DNA of 9,283 nt from Erysipelotrichaceae bacterium UBA6182 (lineage in GTDB: Bacteria > Bacillota_I > Bacilli_A > Erysipelotrichales > Erysipelotrichaceae): positions 1-9,283 of the forward strand of contig DITO01000252.1 in the NCBI GenBank assembly GCA_002422065.1, in the 5' to 3' direction. Below the pieces are notes generated by a model. The model searched no databases, was not told the DNA's origin, and saw only the letters and a list, made by a program, of their open reading frames with translations. Positions 1 to 5,630 of this stretch are shown here, piece after piece. Position numbers and translations under genes: made by a program. Each line of letters begins with the position of its first letter. Position 1 is the first letter of the stretch.

Positions 1-1210
1 TCGCTTTAAAGAATCCTACCTTATTACCATAACTCAGTGAACCTAATCGATAAATCTTGATTGAAAGGTATGCTAAACCAAAGCTTGTGAGAATCATTAA
101 TGTCATAGAAATTAATAACTCAATTAATGGAACCGAAGTTAAGAAATATCGAATTGGCATTGCTAGAATTGCAGTAAATGGAACAAATGATCCAATCCTT
201 ACAAGTGCATTAGTAGGAGTCTGTACTCCAATAGAAGCAATGACATAAGCTACAATGAACAGTAATGTAATCGGTGTAACTGAAGTTGCAACATCCTCTA
301 CTTTTGAGACAAGAGAACCTAAAGACGCATACAAGAACAAATAGAGAAGATATCCAATGGCAGTAAAGATTAAAAATATTGCTACAGAATCCCAAGATAA
401 TCCTGTAAATAACATTTGGCTAATAAAATCTGGATAATTAGTTTGATTAATAAAGTATCCAATAAAACCTGAGGCAAGAATAATTGAAAATTGAGTTAAT
501 CCACCAATCGCATTAGCGAATACTTTACCAATAATCAATGAACTTGGTTTTGTAGAAGTGATTAGTATTTCCATAGTACGATTATCCTTCTCACGTGCTA
601 CAGAGGTTGACACAAAGGAGCCATACATAATGACAAGCATATACACTGCAAACATTAGGATATAAGAAATAAAGAAACTAGACTGAGCATCTTTTCCTAA
701 TACTTCTTCATGAAGTGTAATATTAGTGTTTGACAGTGTATCAACAACAGCAGGATCAATTCCTAATTCATTTAATGTTTTATCACGTTGTATTCTTTGT
801 AAGATTGAAATCATCATTTGATCTGTAGAACTATACATACCTTTATTCTGAACGATACTTCGAATCGTTTTTTCATTTTCAATAATATATCCATTATTGA
901 TTACACCTTTAGAAACATCATCTCTTAATGCTTTTTCATTGGAATAAACATTCAATTCTTCACCAAAGAACACTGAAAGAGTATCAATAGTCACTGAATC
1001 ACTTAAGAACATAAAGCCAAGATCATCAATCATCATTCCAATATCATTACCAGAACCATCGGGTTCATCATTAGAGAACATGGCAATGAACGTAGGGATA
1101 CTTGTTGCAAGTAGCACAACAGCACACATCACTAATGTTGTTACCTGAACTGATTTCTTATTTAGAACACTAGAAAGTTCAAACTTTAAAACTTTAAAAA
1201 CATTACGCAT
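1..1210 (-). CDS. ABC-2 type transporter permease, NatB/YhaP-like (3' end cut by window edge)
   Basis: Membrane subunit of a two-component ABC exporter; NatB of Bacillus is a Na+ extruder, but the substrate here is unknown. Translating the minus strand from ATG at 1210 gives 403 codons with no stop before the edge. One helix lies at about residues 21-45, then an extracellular domain of about 125 residues, then a group of six hydrophobic segments (about 178-200, 231-252, 275-298, 310-326, 338-353, 362-384). This is the ABC2_membrane_3 layout. After the second helix comes AREKDNRTMEI (about 204-214), the conserved cytoplasmic E-K-x-R-T-x-E-I motif of the family. The last visible residues (KIYRLGSLSYGNKVGFFKA) look like the family C terminus, so probably only a few residues are missing. 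The start is supported by AAGGTAGGTGAT just upstream and by its overlap (ATGCGTAA) with the ATPase stop, implying translational coupling. Family call is strong; substrate is open. Confidence 0.9.
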   Translation of the reverse strand, partial: MRNVFKVLKFELSSVLNKKSVQVTTLVMCAVVLLATSIPTFIAMFSNDEPDGSGNDIGMMIDDLGFMFLSDSVTIDTLSVFFGEELNVYSNEKALRDDVSKGVINNGYIIENEKTIRSIVQNKGMYSSTDQMMISILQRIQRDKTLNELGIDPAVVDTLSNTNITLHEEVLGKDAQSSFFISYILMFAVYMLVIMYGSFVSTSVAREKDNRTMEILITSTKPSSLIIGKVFANAIGGLTQFSIILASGFIGYFINQTNYPDFISQMLFTGLSWDSVAIFLIFTAIGYLLYLFLYASLGSLVSKVEDVATSVTPITLLFIVAYVIASIGVQTPTNALVRIGSFVPFTAILAMPIRYFLTSVPLIELLISMTLMILTSFGLAYLSIKIYRLGSLSYGNKVGFFKA

Positions 1211-2117
1211 GATCATCACCTACCTTTGAAACAAAAATATCATTGAGACTTGGTTCATAACCAGAAAATAATTCTATCTCGATATTATGTTTGACTATGT
1301 CTTCTAGTAATTCATGTTTTGATTTACCATTCAAACATTCAATAATCAAAGAATGCTTATCTTCACTGATTTCTATACCTTTCACATGAGTACTTAAGAA
1401 TTGTTTTAATGATCCATTATTATAATTACTTGATGTTAAACGTAAACGTTGACGACCAATGTCAGATTTAATCTGTTTTAAGTTTCCACTAAGGACAACT
1501 TTGCCTTTATCAATTAAAGTAATCTCATCACAGAATTCTTCCACATAATTCATTTGATGACTTGAAAATATGACAAGTTTTCCTTTCTCAATTAACTCTA
1601 TGATCACTTCTTTAAGAATCTGTGAGTTAACAGGATCAAGGCCACTAAAAGGTTCATCTAGAATGACAATCTCAGGATCATTAAGAAGCGTTTGAGCTAT
1701 TTGAATCTTCTGTTGATTACCTTTTGATAAAGTCTCTAACTTATGATTCTTGGCATAACTTAAACCAAATCGTTCTATCCAATACTCTGCACTTGTTTTT
1801 GCCTCTTTATGTGATGCTCCCCTTAAAGTAGCGAAATAAATCAGTTGGTCTAGTATTTTTTCTTTACCATACAAACCACGTTCTTCAGGAAGATACCCAA
1901 CACTATATTGAGTAGGTTCAAATGGCTTACCATCAAGAAGAAATACCCCACTATCAGCTTTGAATACATCCATTAAAGTTCGGATTGTTGTTGTTTTACC
2001 TGCACCATTTCTCCCTAAAAATCCCATGGCTTTACCAGATGTGACAGTAAACGAAACATCATGTAGAATCTGTTTCCCAGAAAAGCTTTTATTAATTCCC
2101 TTAATTTCTAGTAACAT
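1203..2117 (-). CDS. ABC transporter ATP-binding protein, NatA/YhaQ-like
   Basis: Cytoplasmic ATPase subunit (304 aa) that powers the permease encoded directly downstream. All nucleotide-binding motifs are visible: Walker A GRNGAGKT (35-42), a Q-loop region of the form GYLPEERGLY (74-83) with Glu in place of Gln as is usual for NatA/YhaQ proteins, signature LSKGNQQK (130-137), Walker B IVILDEP (150-156), D-loop SGLD (158-161) and H-loop His187 in SSHQM. Residues from about 213 to the end match the DUF4162 extension of this subfamily. The frame is open upstream to 2225, but ATG 2117 is chosen because it is preceded by AGGAGGG and begins the domain properly (MLLEIKGINKSF); the extra 36 residues would lie in the promoter region. 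The stop overlaps the permease start by 8 bases. NatA/NatB pairs export Na+ and others export drugs or peptides; the sequence does not decide which. Confidence 0.93.
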   Translation of the reverse strand: MLLEIKGINKSFSGKQILHDVSFTVTSGKAMGFLGRNGAGKTTTIRTLMDVFKADSGVFLLDGKPFEPTQYSVGYLPEERGLYGKEKILDQLIYFATLRGASHKEAKTSAEYWIERFGLSYAKNHKLETLSKGNQQKIQIAQTLLNDPEIVILDEPFSGLDPVNSQILKEVIIELIEKGKLVIFSSHQMNYVEEFCDEITLIDKGKVVLSGNLKQIKSDIGRQRLRLTSSNYNNGSLKQFLSTHVKGIEISEDKHSLIIECLNGKSKHELLEDIVKHNIEIELFSGYEPSLNDIFVSKVGDDHA

Positions 2118-2120
2118 AAA

Positions 2121-2127
2121 CCCTCCT
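2121..2127 (-). promoter_or_regulatory. Shine-Dalgarno site that decides the ATPase start
   Basis: AGGAGGG on the minus strand lies 3 bases before ATG 2117. It is the best Shine-Dalgarno match in the window and argues against the longer in-frame start at 2225. Confidence 0.8.
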
Positions 2128-2139
2128 ATTTCTTTTACT

Positions 2140-2168
2140 ACCTTACCGTTATCAAAAGACAAAGTCAA
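2140..2168 (-). promoter_or_regulatory. candidate promoter of the ABC exporter operon
   Basis: On the minus strand a -35 TTGACT (2168-2163, 5 of 6 to consensus) is followed after 17 bases by TAAGGT (2145-2140, 3 of 6). The predicted start, near 2133, would give a leader of under 20 bases containing the AGGAGGG site, in keeping with the short leaders elsewhere in the window. The weak -10 makes this tentative. Confidence 0.35.
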
Positions 2169-2203
2169 TAAAGAGAGTGTTAGAAAATGTGATTGTTTTG
2201 AAT

Positions 2204-2221
2204 AATCTAAAGTATTAGATT
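2204..2221. repeat. 18-base perfect dyad (7-base arms, 4-base centre)
   Basis: AATCTAA and TTAGATT are exact reverse complements around AGTA. The stem is too AT-rich and lacks a T-tract, so a terminator is unlikely. The location, upstream of the candidate ABC promoter in a divergent region, is more compatible with an operator. No regulator gene is present in the window. Confidence 0.5.
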
Positions 2222-2326
2222 TCATTCATAATTGAACAATCGTTTTCAATTGTTTTTGATTGTTTATTGGTTCTTTAAATAACTGTTAAAAATCATGAAG
2301 GAATTTTTATTAAGTATCGTTTCCTT

Positions 2327-2332
2327 TATAAT
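2327..2332 (+). promoter_or_regulatory. -10 element of the serine hydrolase gene
   Basis: A perfect TATAAT lies 17 bases before ATG 2350. The -35 position has only TTTTTA (2304-2309, 3 of 6, spacer 17). Transcription would start near 2339, giving a leader of about 11 bases that consists of little more than the Shine-Dalgarno sequence. Confidence 0.6.
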
Positions 2333-2339
2333 GATAAAA

Positions 2340-2344
2340 AGGAG
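2340..2344 (+). promoter_or_regulatory. Shine-Dalgarno site at the extreme 5' end of the predicted mRNA
   Basis: AGGAG lies 5 bases before ATG 2350 and only 7 bases after the TATAAT hexamer, so the predicted transcript would begin almost on the ribosome binding site. Confidence 0.7.
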
Positions 2345-2349
2345 TCTTT

Positions 2350-3405
2350 ATGTCACAAAAAATCATCAATACTTTACTCAAAGCTAGGTCTTCCTTCAAA
2401 ACATTTCAATGTGAAGTTCATGTCCCTCAACTAAACTTTAAACACATGGTTTCAAGCACAACACTAAATCAACCTTTTCATAGTGCGAGTGTAGGTAAAC
2501 TCTTTACCTCTGTACTCATCTTGAAAGCCATTGATAATCATAAGATATCACTTGATACTCTCATAGAAACACTATTACCTACAGAACTTCTAGATCATTT
2601 ATTCGTGTTTAAAGATAAAGACTATCGCTCTGGTGTGACTATAAAGCATCTTTTAGGGCATACTTCTGGAGTGAATGACTATTTTGAAAGTAAGACTTTG
2701 GATGGCTCATCTTTTATTCAAACTATTCTTGATCATCCAGAGACATTCTATACTCCACAGTCTCTTATAGAGTTTACTCAAACAAAACAAAAAGCAGTAG
2801 GGAAACCTAATGATAAGTTTCATTATTCTGATACGGGATATATTCTTTTAGGACTATGTTGTGAGAGTATTTATAAGAAGGAATTTGCAAAGATTATTCA
2901 AGATGAAATATGTCTTCCTTTAGAACTTCAGGATACCTACTTGTGTTTTTACGATGAACGATTTAAAGATCATAAACTTGCTCCAATCTATGTCAATAAG
3001 GTGGATGTCAGTCGATTTACATCTTTGAGTTGTGATTTCTCTGGAGGAGGTTTACATACCACAACAAAAGATCTAACACGCTTTCTAAATGCACTCCTTG
3101 ATGAATCAATGATCTCAACATCTTCACTTCAAAAAATGATACAGTTCGATCATAAGTTTAGATCTGGAATGCATTATGGATTAGGTATGATGGAACTACA
3201 CTTTGAAGAATTCTTCTTTCTTTTCAAAGGGCTTCCACGCATGATTGGTCATTTAGGTGTCACTGGGGTCCATGCGTGGATAGATCCTCAAACTAAGACG
3301 ACCATTGTGATGAATGTAGGTAATATGAATCATATGGCTAAGAGCTTTCAAACATTAATTACTGTCGTTCAACTTATTAATCAAGAAGTTAAGAAGTTAA
3401 AATAG
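2350..3405 (+). CDS. beta-lactamase-fold serine hydrolase (PBP/class C family)
   Basis: A 351-residue protein of the beta-lactamase/penicillin-binding-protein superfamily (PF00144 type), which covers class C beta-lactamases, D-alanyl carboxypeptidases, peptidases and esterases. The three active-site motifs are visible: SVGK (S47-x-x-K50, the nucleophile), YSD (Y159-S160-D161, the Y-x-N/D motif) and HLG (H301-x-G303, the usual K/H-x-G). The family motif HLLGHTSG (100-107) and the GY(I/V)LLG stretch after YSD are also present. No signal peptide or membrane segment is seen at the N terminus (MSQKIINTLLKARSSFKTF), so it should act in the cytoplasm, unlike true beta-lactamases and PBPs; an esterase or peptidase role is therefore likelier than antibiotic resistance. 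It is transcribed alone, divergent from the ABC exporter and convergent with the next gene. Fold assignment is strong; the substrate cannot be read from the sequence. Confidence 0.9.
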   Translation: MSQKIINTLLKARSSFKTFQCEVHVPQLNFKHMVSSTTLNQPFHSASVGKLFTSVLILKAIDNHKISLDTLIETLLPTELLDHLFVFKDKDYRSGVTIKHLLGHTSGVNDYFESKTLDGSSFIQTILDHPETFYTPQSLIEFTQTKQKAVGKPNDKFHYSDTGYILLGLCCESIYKKEFAKIIQDEICLPLELQDTYLCFYDERFKDHKLAPIYVNKVDVSRFTSLSCDFSGGGLHTTTKDLTRFLNALLDESMISTSSLQKMIQFDHKFRSGMHYGLGMMELHFEEFFFLFKGLPRMIGHLGVTGVHAWIDPQTKTTIVMNVGNMNHMAKSFQTLITVVQLINQEVKKLK

Positions 3406-3409
3406 TCAT

Positions 3410-3437
3410 AAAAAAACCACTTCATTTCTGAAGTGGT
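3410..3437 (-). terminator. intrinsic terminator of the zinc-ribbon membrane protein gene
   Basis: ACCACTTCA (3416-3424) and TGAAGTGGT (3429-3437) form a perfect 9-base stem with a 4-base loop. Read on the minus strand the stem is followed by seven T (complement of the A-run 3410-3416, whose last base is also the last of the stem) and starts one base after the stop codon of the minus-strand gene. On the plus strand it is followed by ATCAATCAAAG with no T-run, so it should stop the serine hydrolase transcript only weakly. Confidence 0.9.
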
Positions 3438-3438
3438 A

Positions 3439-4044
3439 TCAATCAAAGAACTCAACTTTTTCTTTACAATGAGGACAACGTTTTGTCTTCTGTAATATCT
3501 TTTCACCACAAGAAGGGCAATACCATGAGGTAGCACCTGTAGTGGATGCTTCGGTTGCATTGACAACATGTTTTTTAGGAGTCATATCAGTATTAACTTG
3601 ACTTGTCGTTCTATAAACTGGGGGGGTGTAGCGTTGATCCTTCATAGGGGTCTTCTCCGTTTCTTCTAGGATTACTTGGTGTACAAGTAATGCACCATAA
3701 ATCAAAGCGAATATCTCAACAAATCTAGTATTAAGAAAGCCAAACGACATCTTACCAAATCCTCCTACCCACTGATAAGCGATGAATGCAATGACAATTG
3801 CAACATAGCGTGCTGATGTTGACATGTTTTCACGTGACATAAGCAGTAGATACATATGAATCGCAAATGAGGTAAAGAAGAAGAAACCTAACACAATGCG
3901 AATAAGTCCTAATGGAATAAATATCGCATTAAACGTAAAATCTGTGAAGATACTGAAGACAAACAATGCTATTAGTAAAACAATGATTTTTGACTGTCGT
4001 GTGTTTTTATCCTCACGATACAGTTCTACAAGATATTTTTTCAT
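3439..4044 (-). CDS. four-helix membrane protein with C-terminal zinc ribbon, function unknown
   Basis: I do not recognise a named family. The 201-residue product begins with a short basic/acidic segment (KKYLVELYREDKNTRQSK), then four hydrophobic segments (about 20-36, 41-68, 79-98, 108-126), a polar Thr/Pro-rich linker of about 45 residues, and a zinc ribbon: CPSC at 176-179 and CPHC at 190-193, ten residues apart, near the end. Such ribbons bind zinc structurally or mediate contacts with protein or nucleic acid; here it should lie in the cytoplasm. The ATG at 4044 is chosen because TTAGGA precedes it at suitable distance; a TTG at 4059 would add five residues but has no ribosome site. The linker codons cross a run of seven C (3626-3620), unusual in this AT-rich DNA. 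The gene is monocistronic: it has its own extended -10 promoter and a terminator directly after the stop. Confidence 0.8.
   Translation of the reverse strand: MKKYLVELYREDKNTRQSKIIVLLIALFVFSIFTDFTFNAIFIPLGLIRIVLGFFFFTSFAIHMYLLLMSRENMSTSARYVAIVIAFIAYQWVGGFGKMSFGFLNTRFVEIFALIYGALLVHQVILEETEKTPMKDQRYTPPVYRTTSQVNTDMTPKKHVVNATEASTTGATSWYCPSCGEKILQKTKRCPHCKEKVEFFD
3620..3626. repeat. homopolymer tract, G7 on plus / C7 on minus
   Basis: Seven G in a row (seven C in the coding strand of the membrane protein gene, codons for Thr-Pro-Pro) are exceptional in this AT-rich sequence. The run lies in the linker between the membrane helices and the zinc ribbon, so slippage by one base would remove the ribbon while leaving the helices. 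Confidence 0.9.
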
Positions 4045-4080
4045 AATGAGTCCTAACAACGAACCGATTTCGCTAAATCT

Positions 4081-4086
4081 ATTATA
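4081..4086 (-). promoter_or_regulatory. extended -10 promoter of the zinc-ribbon membrane protein gene
   Basis: On the minus strand TGATATAAT is a perfect TATAAT preceded by the TGn extension. The -35 position (4109-4104, CATTAA) is poor, as is common for extended -10 promoters. Transcription should start near 4074, about 30 bases before ATG 4044. Confidence 0.6.
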
Positions 4087-4213
4087 TCAGAAGTATAATC
4101 CTTTTAATGTTGAAAGACTAAGATTAAGCATTATTCATGCTAATAATGAACATAGTATTGAACTCAAAAAATCAGATTATAAGATTACTGTTCTATTTCA
4201 CATCACTTCACAC

Positions 4214-4240
4214 CGAAATGATTTGATAATCGAATGATTT
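4214..4240 (+). repeat. direct repeat over the -35 region of the operon promoter
   Basis: CGAAATGATTT (4214-4224) and CGAATGATTT (4231-4240) are near-identical, with GATAAT between them. Their starts are 17 bases apart. The first overlaps the start of the -35 TTGATA and the second lies in the spacer, a position from which a bound protein could block RNA polymerase. Confidence 0.5.
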
Positions 4241-4251
4241 CCCTATATTAT
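4223..4251 (+). promoter_or_regulatory. strong promoter giving a leaderless mRNA for the solute-binding protein
   Basis: TTGATA (4223-4228, 5 of 6) and TATTAT (4246-4251, 5 of 6) are separated by exactly 17 bases. The expected start of transcription, about 7 bases after the -10, is 4258-4259, at the GTG/ATG start codons (4257 and 4260). There is no Shine-Dalgarno sequence between promoter and gene, and no room for one. Confidence 0.7.
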
Positions 4252-4259
4252 AGTGAGTG

Positions 4260-5630
4260 ATGAAAAAAACAACAATGATCGTTATCGCTATCGTTTTACT
4301 ACTCACAGGAGGGTTTGTGATCTTTTCTTTATTCTCTCCACGAGGGCAATTATGTTCAACTAAAAAGACTGTCTGTTATCTTGAAGATGGTAGGTTAAAT
4401 ATTAATGATCAGACGATTGTAATTGTAGTTGAGACAGAAACTCAAAAAGACTGGCTTAATGAGCAATTACAACCTTACACAGTAGATACAACCGCAACCA
4501 TCACTATAATTGTGAGAGAAGAAACCTCAGCATTTACTTTTATTAATTCAACCATTGATGTTGCATTGATGGATAAACAAGCAGCTGGAAGTATATTCCC
4601 ATATCTTCATCGTTTTGACTATGATGAAGTTAATCCAGACTTAATTAATTATGCTTCTAAGCATCTTGATGAAATAAATCATGATGGAATTGCCTTTATC
4701 CCAGCAACCATTGATGGACCATTCTTTGTAATGAACACAACATTACTATCACAACTTGGTTATGATGTAAATGATGTGGATGAGCATGGAAGAATTAAAG
4801 CTCTTTCTTCATTTGAAGCCATTATGGAAGCGAATGAATCATATCGAGAAAACAGACCAGTGATTGGACAGAAACGTTTAACATCTATGTTTCCTTTAAC
4901 CTTAGTGGAACCTTGGTCTCTTTATTCTTTCTTTACTGGTAATGGATGGCATATGTATCCTACAGATGATGCTTTTGAGCCGGGGTTAAATACTCCTTTA
5001 TTTCTAGAATCTTTAACTTTAGTTCAACCGATATTATCTCATTCATGGGATCTAACAGGACAGAATAATCAAGCATGGCGATATGAAAATGAATTGATTG
5101 CTGGCACAGCACCTTTTGTTATTAAAGTGCCATGGCTTAACTTAGAATCAATCTCTGATGTTACTAATCAAACCTATGTGGTTACACCAATGCCTACGAT
5201 AGGTGGAAATCAACCGTATACCTTAGCACAAGTAAAAGGATGGGTATTTAAAGAAACAGTGTCACCTGCGTTAAAACAACTTGTGATGGAGAAACTCACA
5301 AGTAATGGGTTTACTCAACTTCTGCTTACAGAAAACAAAGAAGCAGTAATGATTGATCCTACACGTGTGGATGAATTTGAAATGAGTGCGATTCAACGCC
5401 AAAAGATATTAGCATCACAGTTTACAATATCACCTTCCTTGTTTGCACTTCCTCATTATCCTTCGGTCTTAGGATTTGATTTCTATACTTCAGGAAATAT
5501 GCTTCCTATATTAAATCAACTTAAAGATCAATCTATAACTCCTTCCCAAGCTCAGACACAAATTTTAAAAGTGTATGATCGTTGGGTTATTGAAAGAACG
5601 TACTATGAAAATAAGTCTAACTCAAAATGA
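4260..5630 (+). CDS. membrane-anchored extracellular solute-binding protein, MalE-like
   Basis: A 456-residue protein resembling the maltose/maltodextrin-type substrate-binding proteins of ABC importers. Residues 142-167 match the MalE region containing the GIAFIPATIDGP hinge and N-x-x-LLxxLGYD (compare YPIAVE...YNKDLL), PFVIKVPW at 285-292 matches the conserved AM-x-I-x-GPW, and about 314-330 (GGNQPYTLAQVKGWVF) matches the following GxQ...G segment. The N terminus is MKK plus a helix (about 6-26) and lacks a lipobox, and no clear cleavage site is seen, so it is probably an uncleaved anchor with the binding domain outside. Cys32 and Cys39 just after the helix could form a disulfide. The start is ATG 4260 (GTG 4257 is directly in front); no Shine-Dalgarno sequence is present because the promoter abuts the gene. 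The next gene, overlapping by 26 bases, is an MFS carrier; no ABC permease or ATPase for it is in the window. The ligand is probably a sugar or oligosaccharide, by family only. Confidence 0.85.
   Translation: MKKTTMIVIAIVLLLTGGFVIFSLFSPRGQLCSTKKTVCYLEDGRLNINDQTIVIVVETETQKDWLNEQLQPYTVDTTATITIIVREETSAFTFINSTIDVALMDKQAAGSIFPYLHRFDYDEVNPDLINYASKHLDEINHDGIAFIPATIDGPFFVMNTTLLSQLGYDVNDVDEHGRIKALSSFEAIMEANESYRENRPVIGQKRLTSMFPLTLVEPWSLYSFFTGNGWHMYPTDDAFEPGLNTPLFLESLTLVQPILSHSWDLTGQNNQAWRYENELIAGTAPFVIKVPWLNLESISDVTNQTYVVTPMPTIGGNQPYTLAQVKGWVFKETVSPALKQLVMEKLTSNGFTQLLLTENKEAVMIDPTRVDEFEMSAIQRQKILASQFTISPSLFALPHYPSVLGFDFYTSGNMLPILNQLKDQSITPSQAQTQILKVYDRWVIERTYYENKSNSK

Larger units (their letters stand above)
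2118..2349. other. divergent intergenic region with repeat motifs
   Basis: No gene is supported in these 232 bases between the minus-strand ABC operon and the plus-strand serine hydrolase. The region holds the candidate promoters for both sides. It also holds a perfect 7-base inverted repeat with a 4-base loop (2204-2221, AATCTAA-AGTA-TTAGATT) and several copies of GATTGTT or close variants: 2191-2197, inverted at 2235-2241, ATTGTTTTTG at 2249-2258, and 2258-2264. They may be operators for a regulator acting on one or both genes, or merely AT-rich low complexity. Confidence 0.5.
4060..4259. other. divergent intergenic region before the solute-binding protein operon
   Basis: No gene is supported in these 200 bases. 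It contains the minus-strand extended -10 promoter (4081-4086), a mirror-image TATAAT on the plus strand (4094-4099), and the strong plus-strand promoter at 4223-4251 with two direct repeats of CGAA(A)TGATTT around its -35 element. The stretch from about 4100 to 4210 shows no recognisable element. Confidence 0.6.

Noticed and set aside
74..83. ATPase Q-loop with Glu in place of Gln as a catalytic defect (residue numbers)
   Set aside because: The YLPEERGLY form is normal for NatA/YhaQ-type ATPases, so it is not evidence of inactivation.
57..395. Short open frames on both strands (57-248 plus, 210-395 minus)
   Set aside because: They lie wholly inside the NatB-like permease frame, which shows strong family features throughout; neither has a ribosome site or recognisable domain.
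1960..2205. Plus-strand open frame opposite the ATPase
   Set aside because: Antisense shadow of the Walker A region and of the leader, with no ribosome site and no family resemblance.
2118..2225. N-terminal extension of the ATPase to 2225
   Set aside because: The added 36 residues match nothing in the family, have no ribosome site, and would cover the dyad and candidate promoter; ATG 2117 has AGGAGGG.
3406..3440. Hairpin as terminator of the serine hydrolase
   Set aside because: On the plus strand no T-run follows the stem; the T-run is on the minus strand, so it is assigned to the convergent gene, with at most a weak effect the other way.
3381..3569. Minus-strand open frame spanning the convergent gene ends
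   Set aside because: It crosses the terminator hairpin and overlaps the real zinc-ribbon gene in another frame.
3896..4237. Plus-strand open frame of 113 codons upstream of the binding protein
   Set aside because: Half of it is antisense to the zinc-ribbon membrane protein gene and the rest runs through promoter elements; no ribosome site or domain.
4081..4256. Riboswitch or structured leader before the binding-protein operon
   Set aside because: The best promoter lies at the start codon, leaving no leader, and no riboswitch core motif is visible in the upstream bases.
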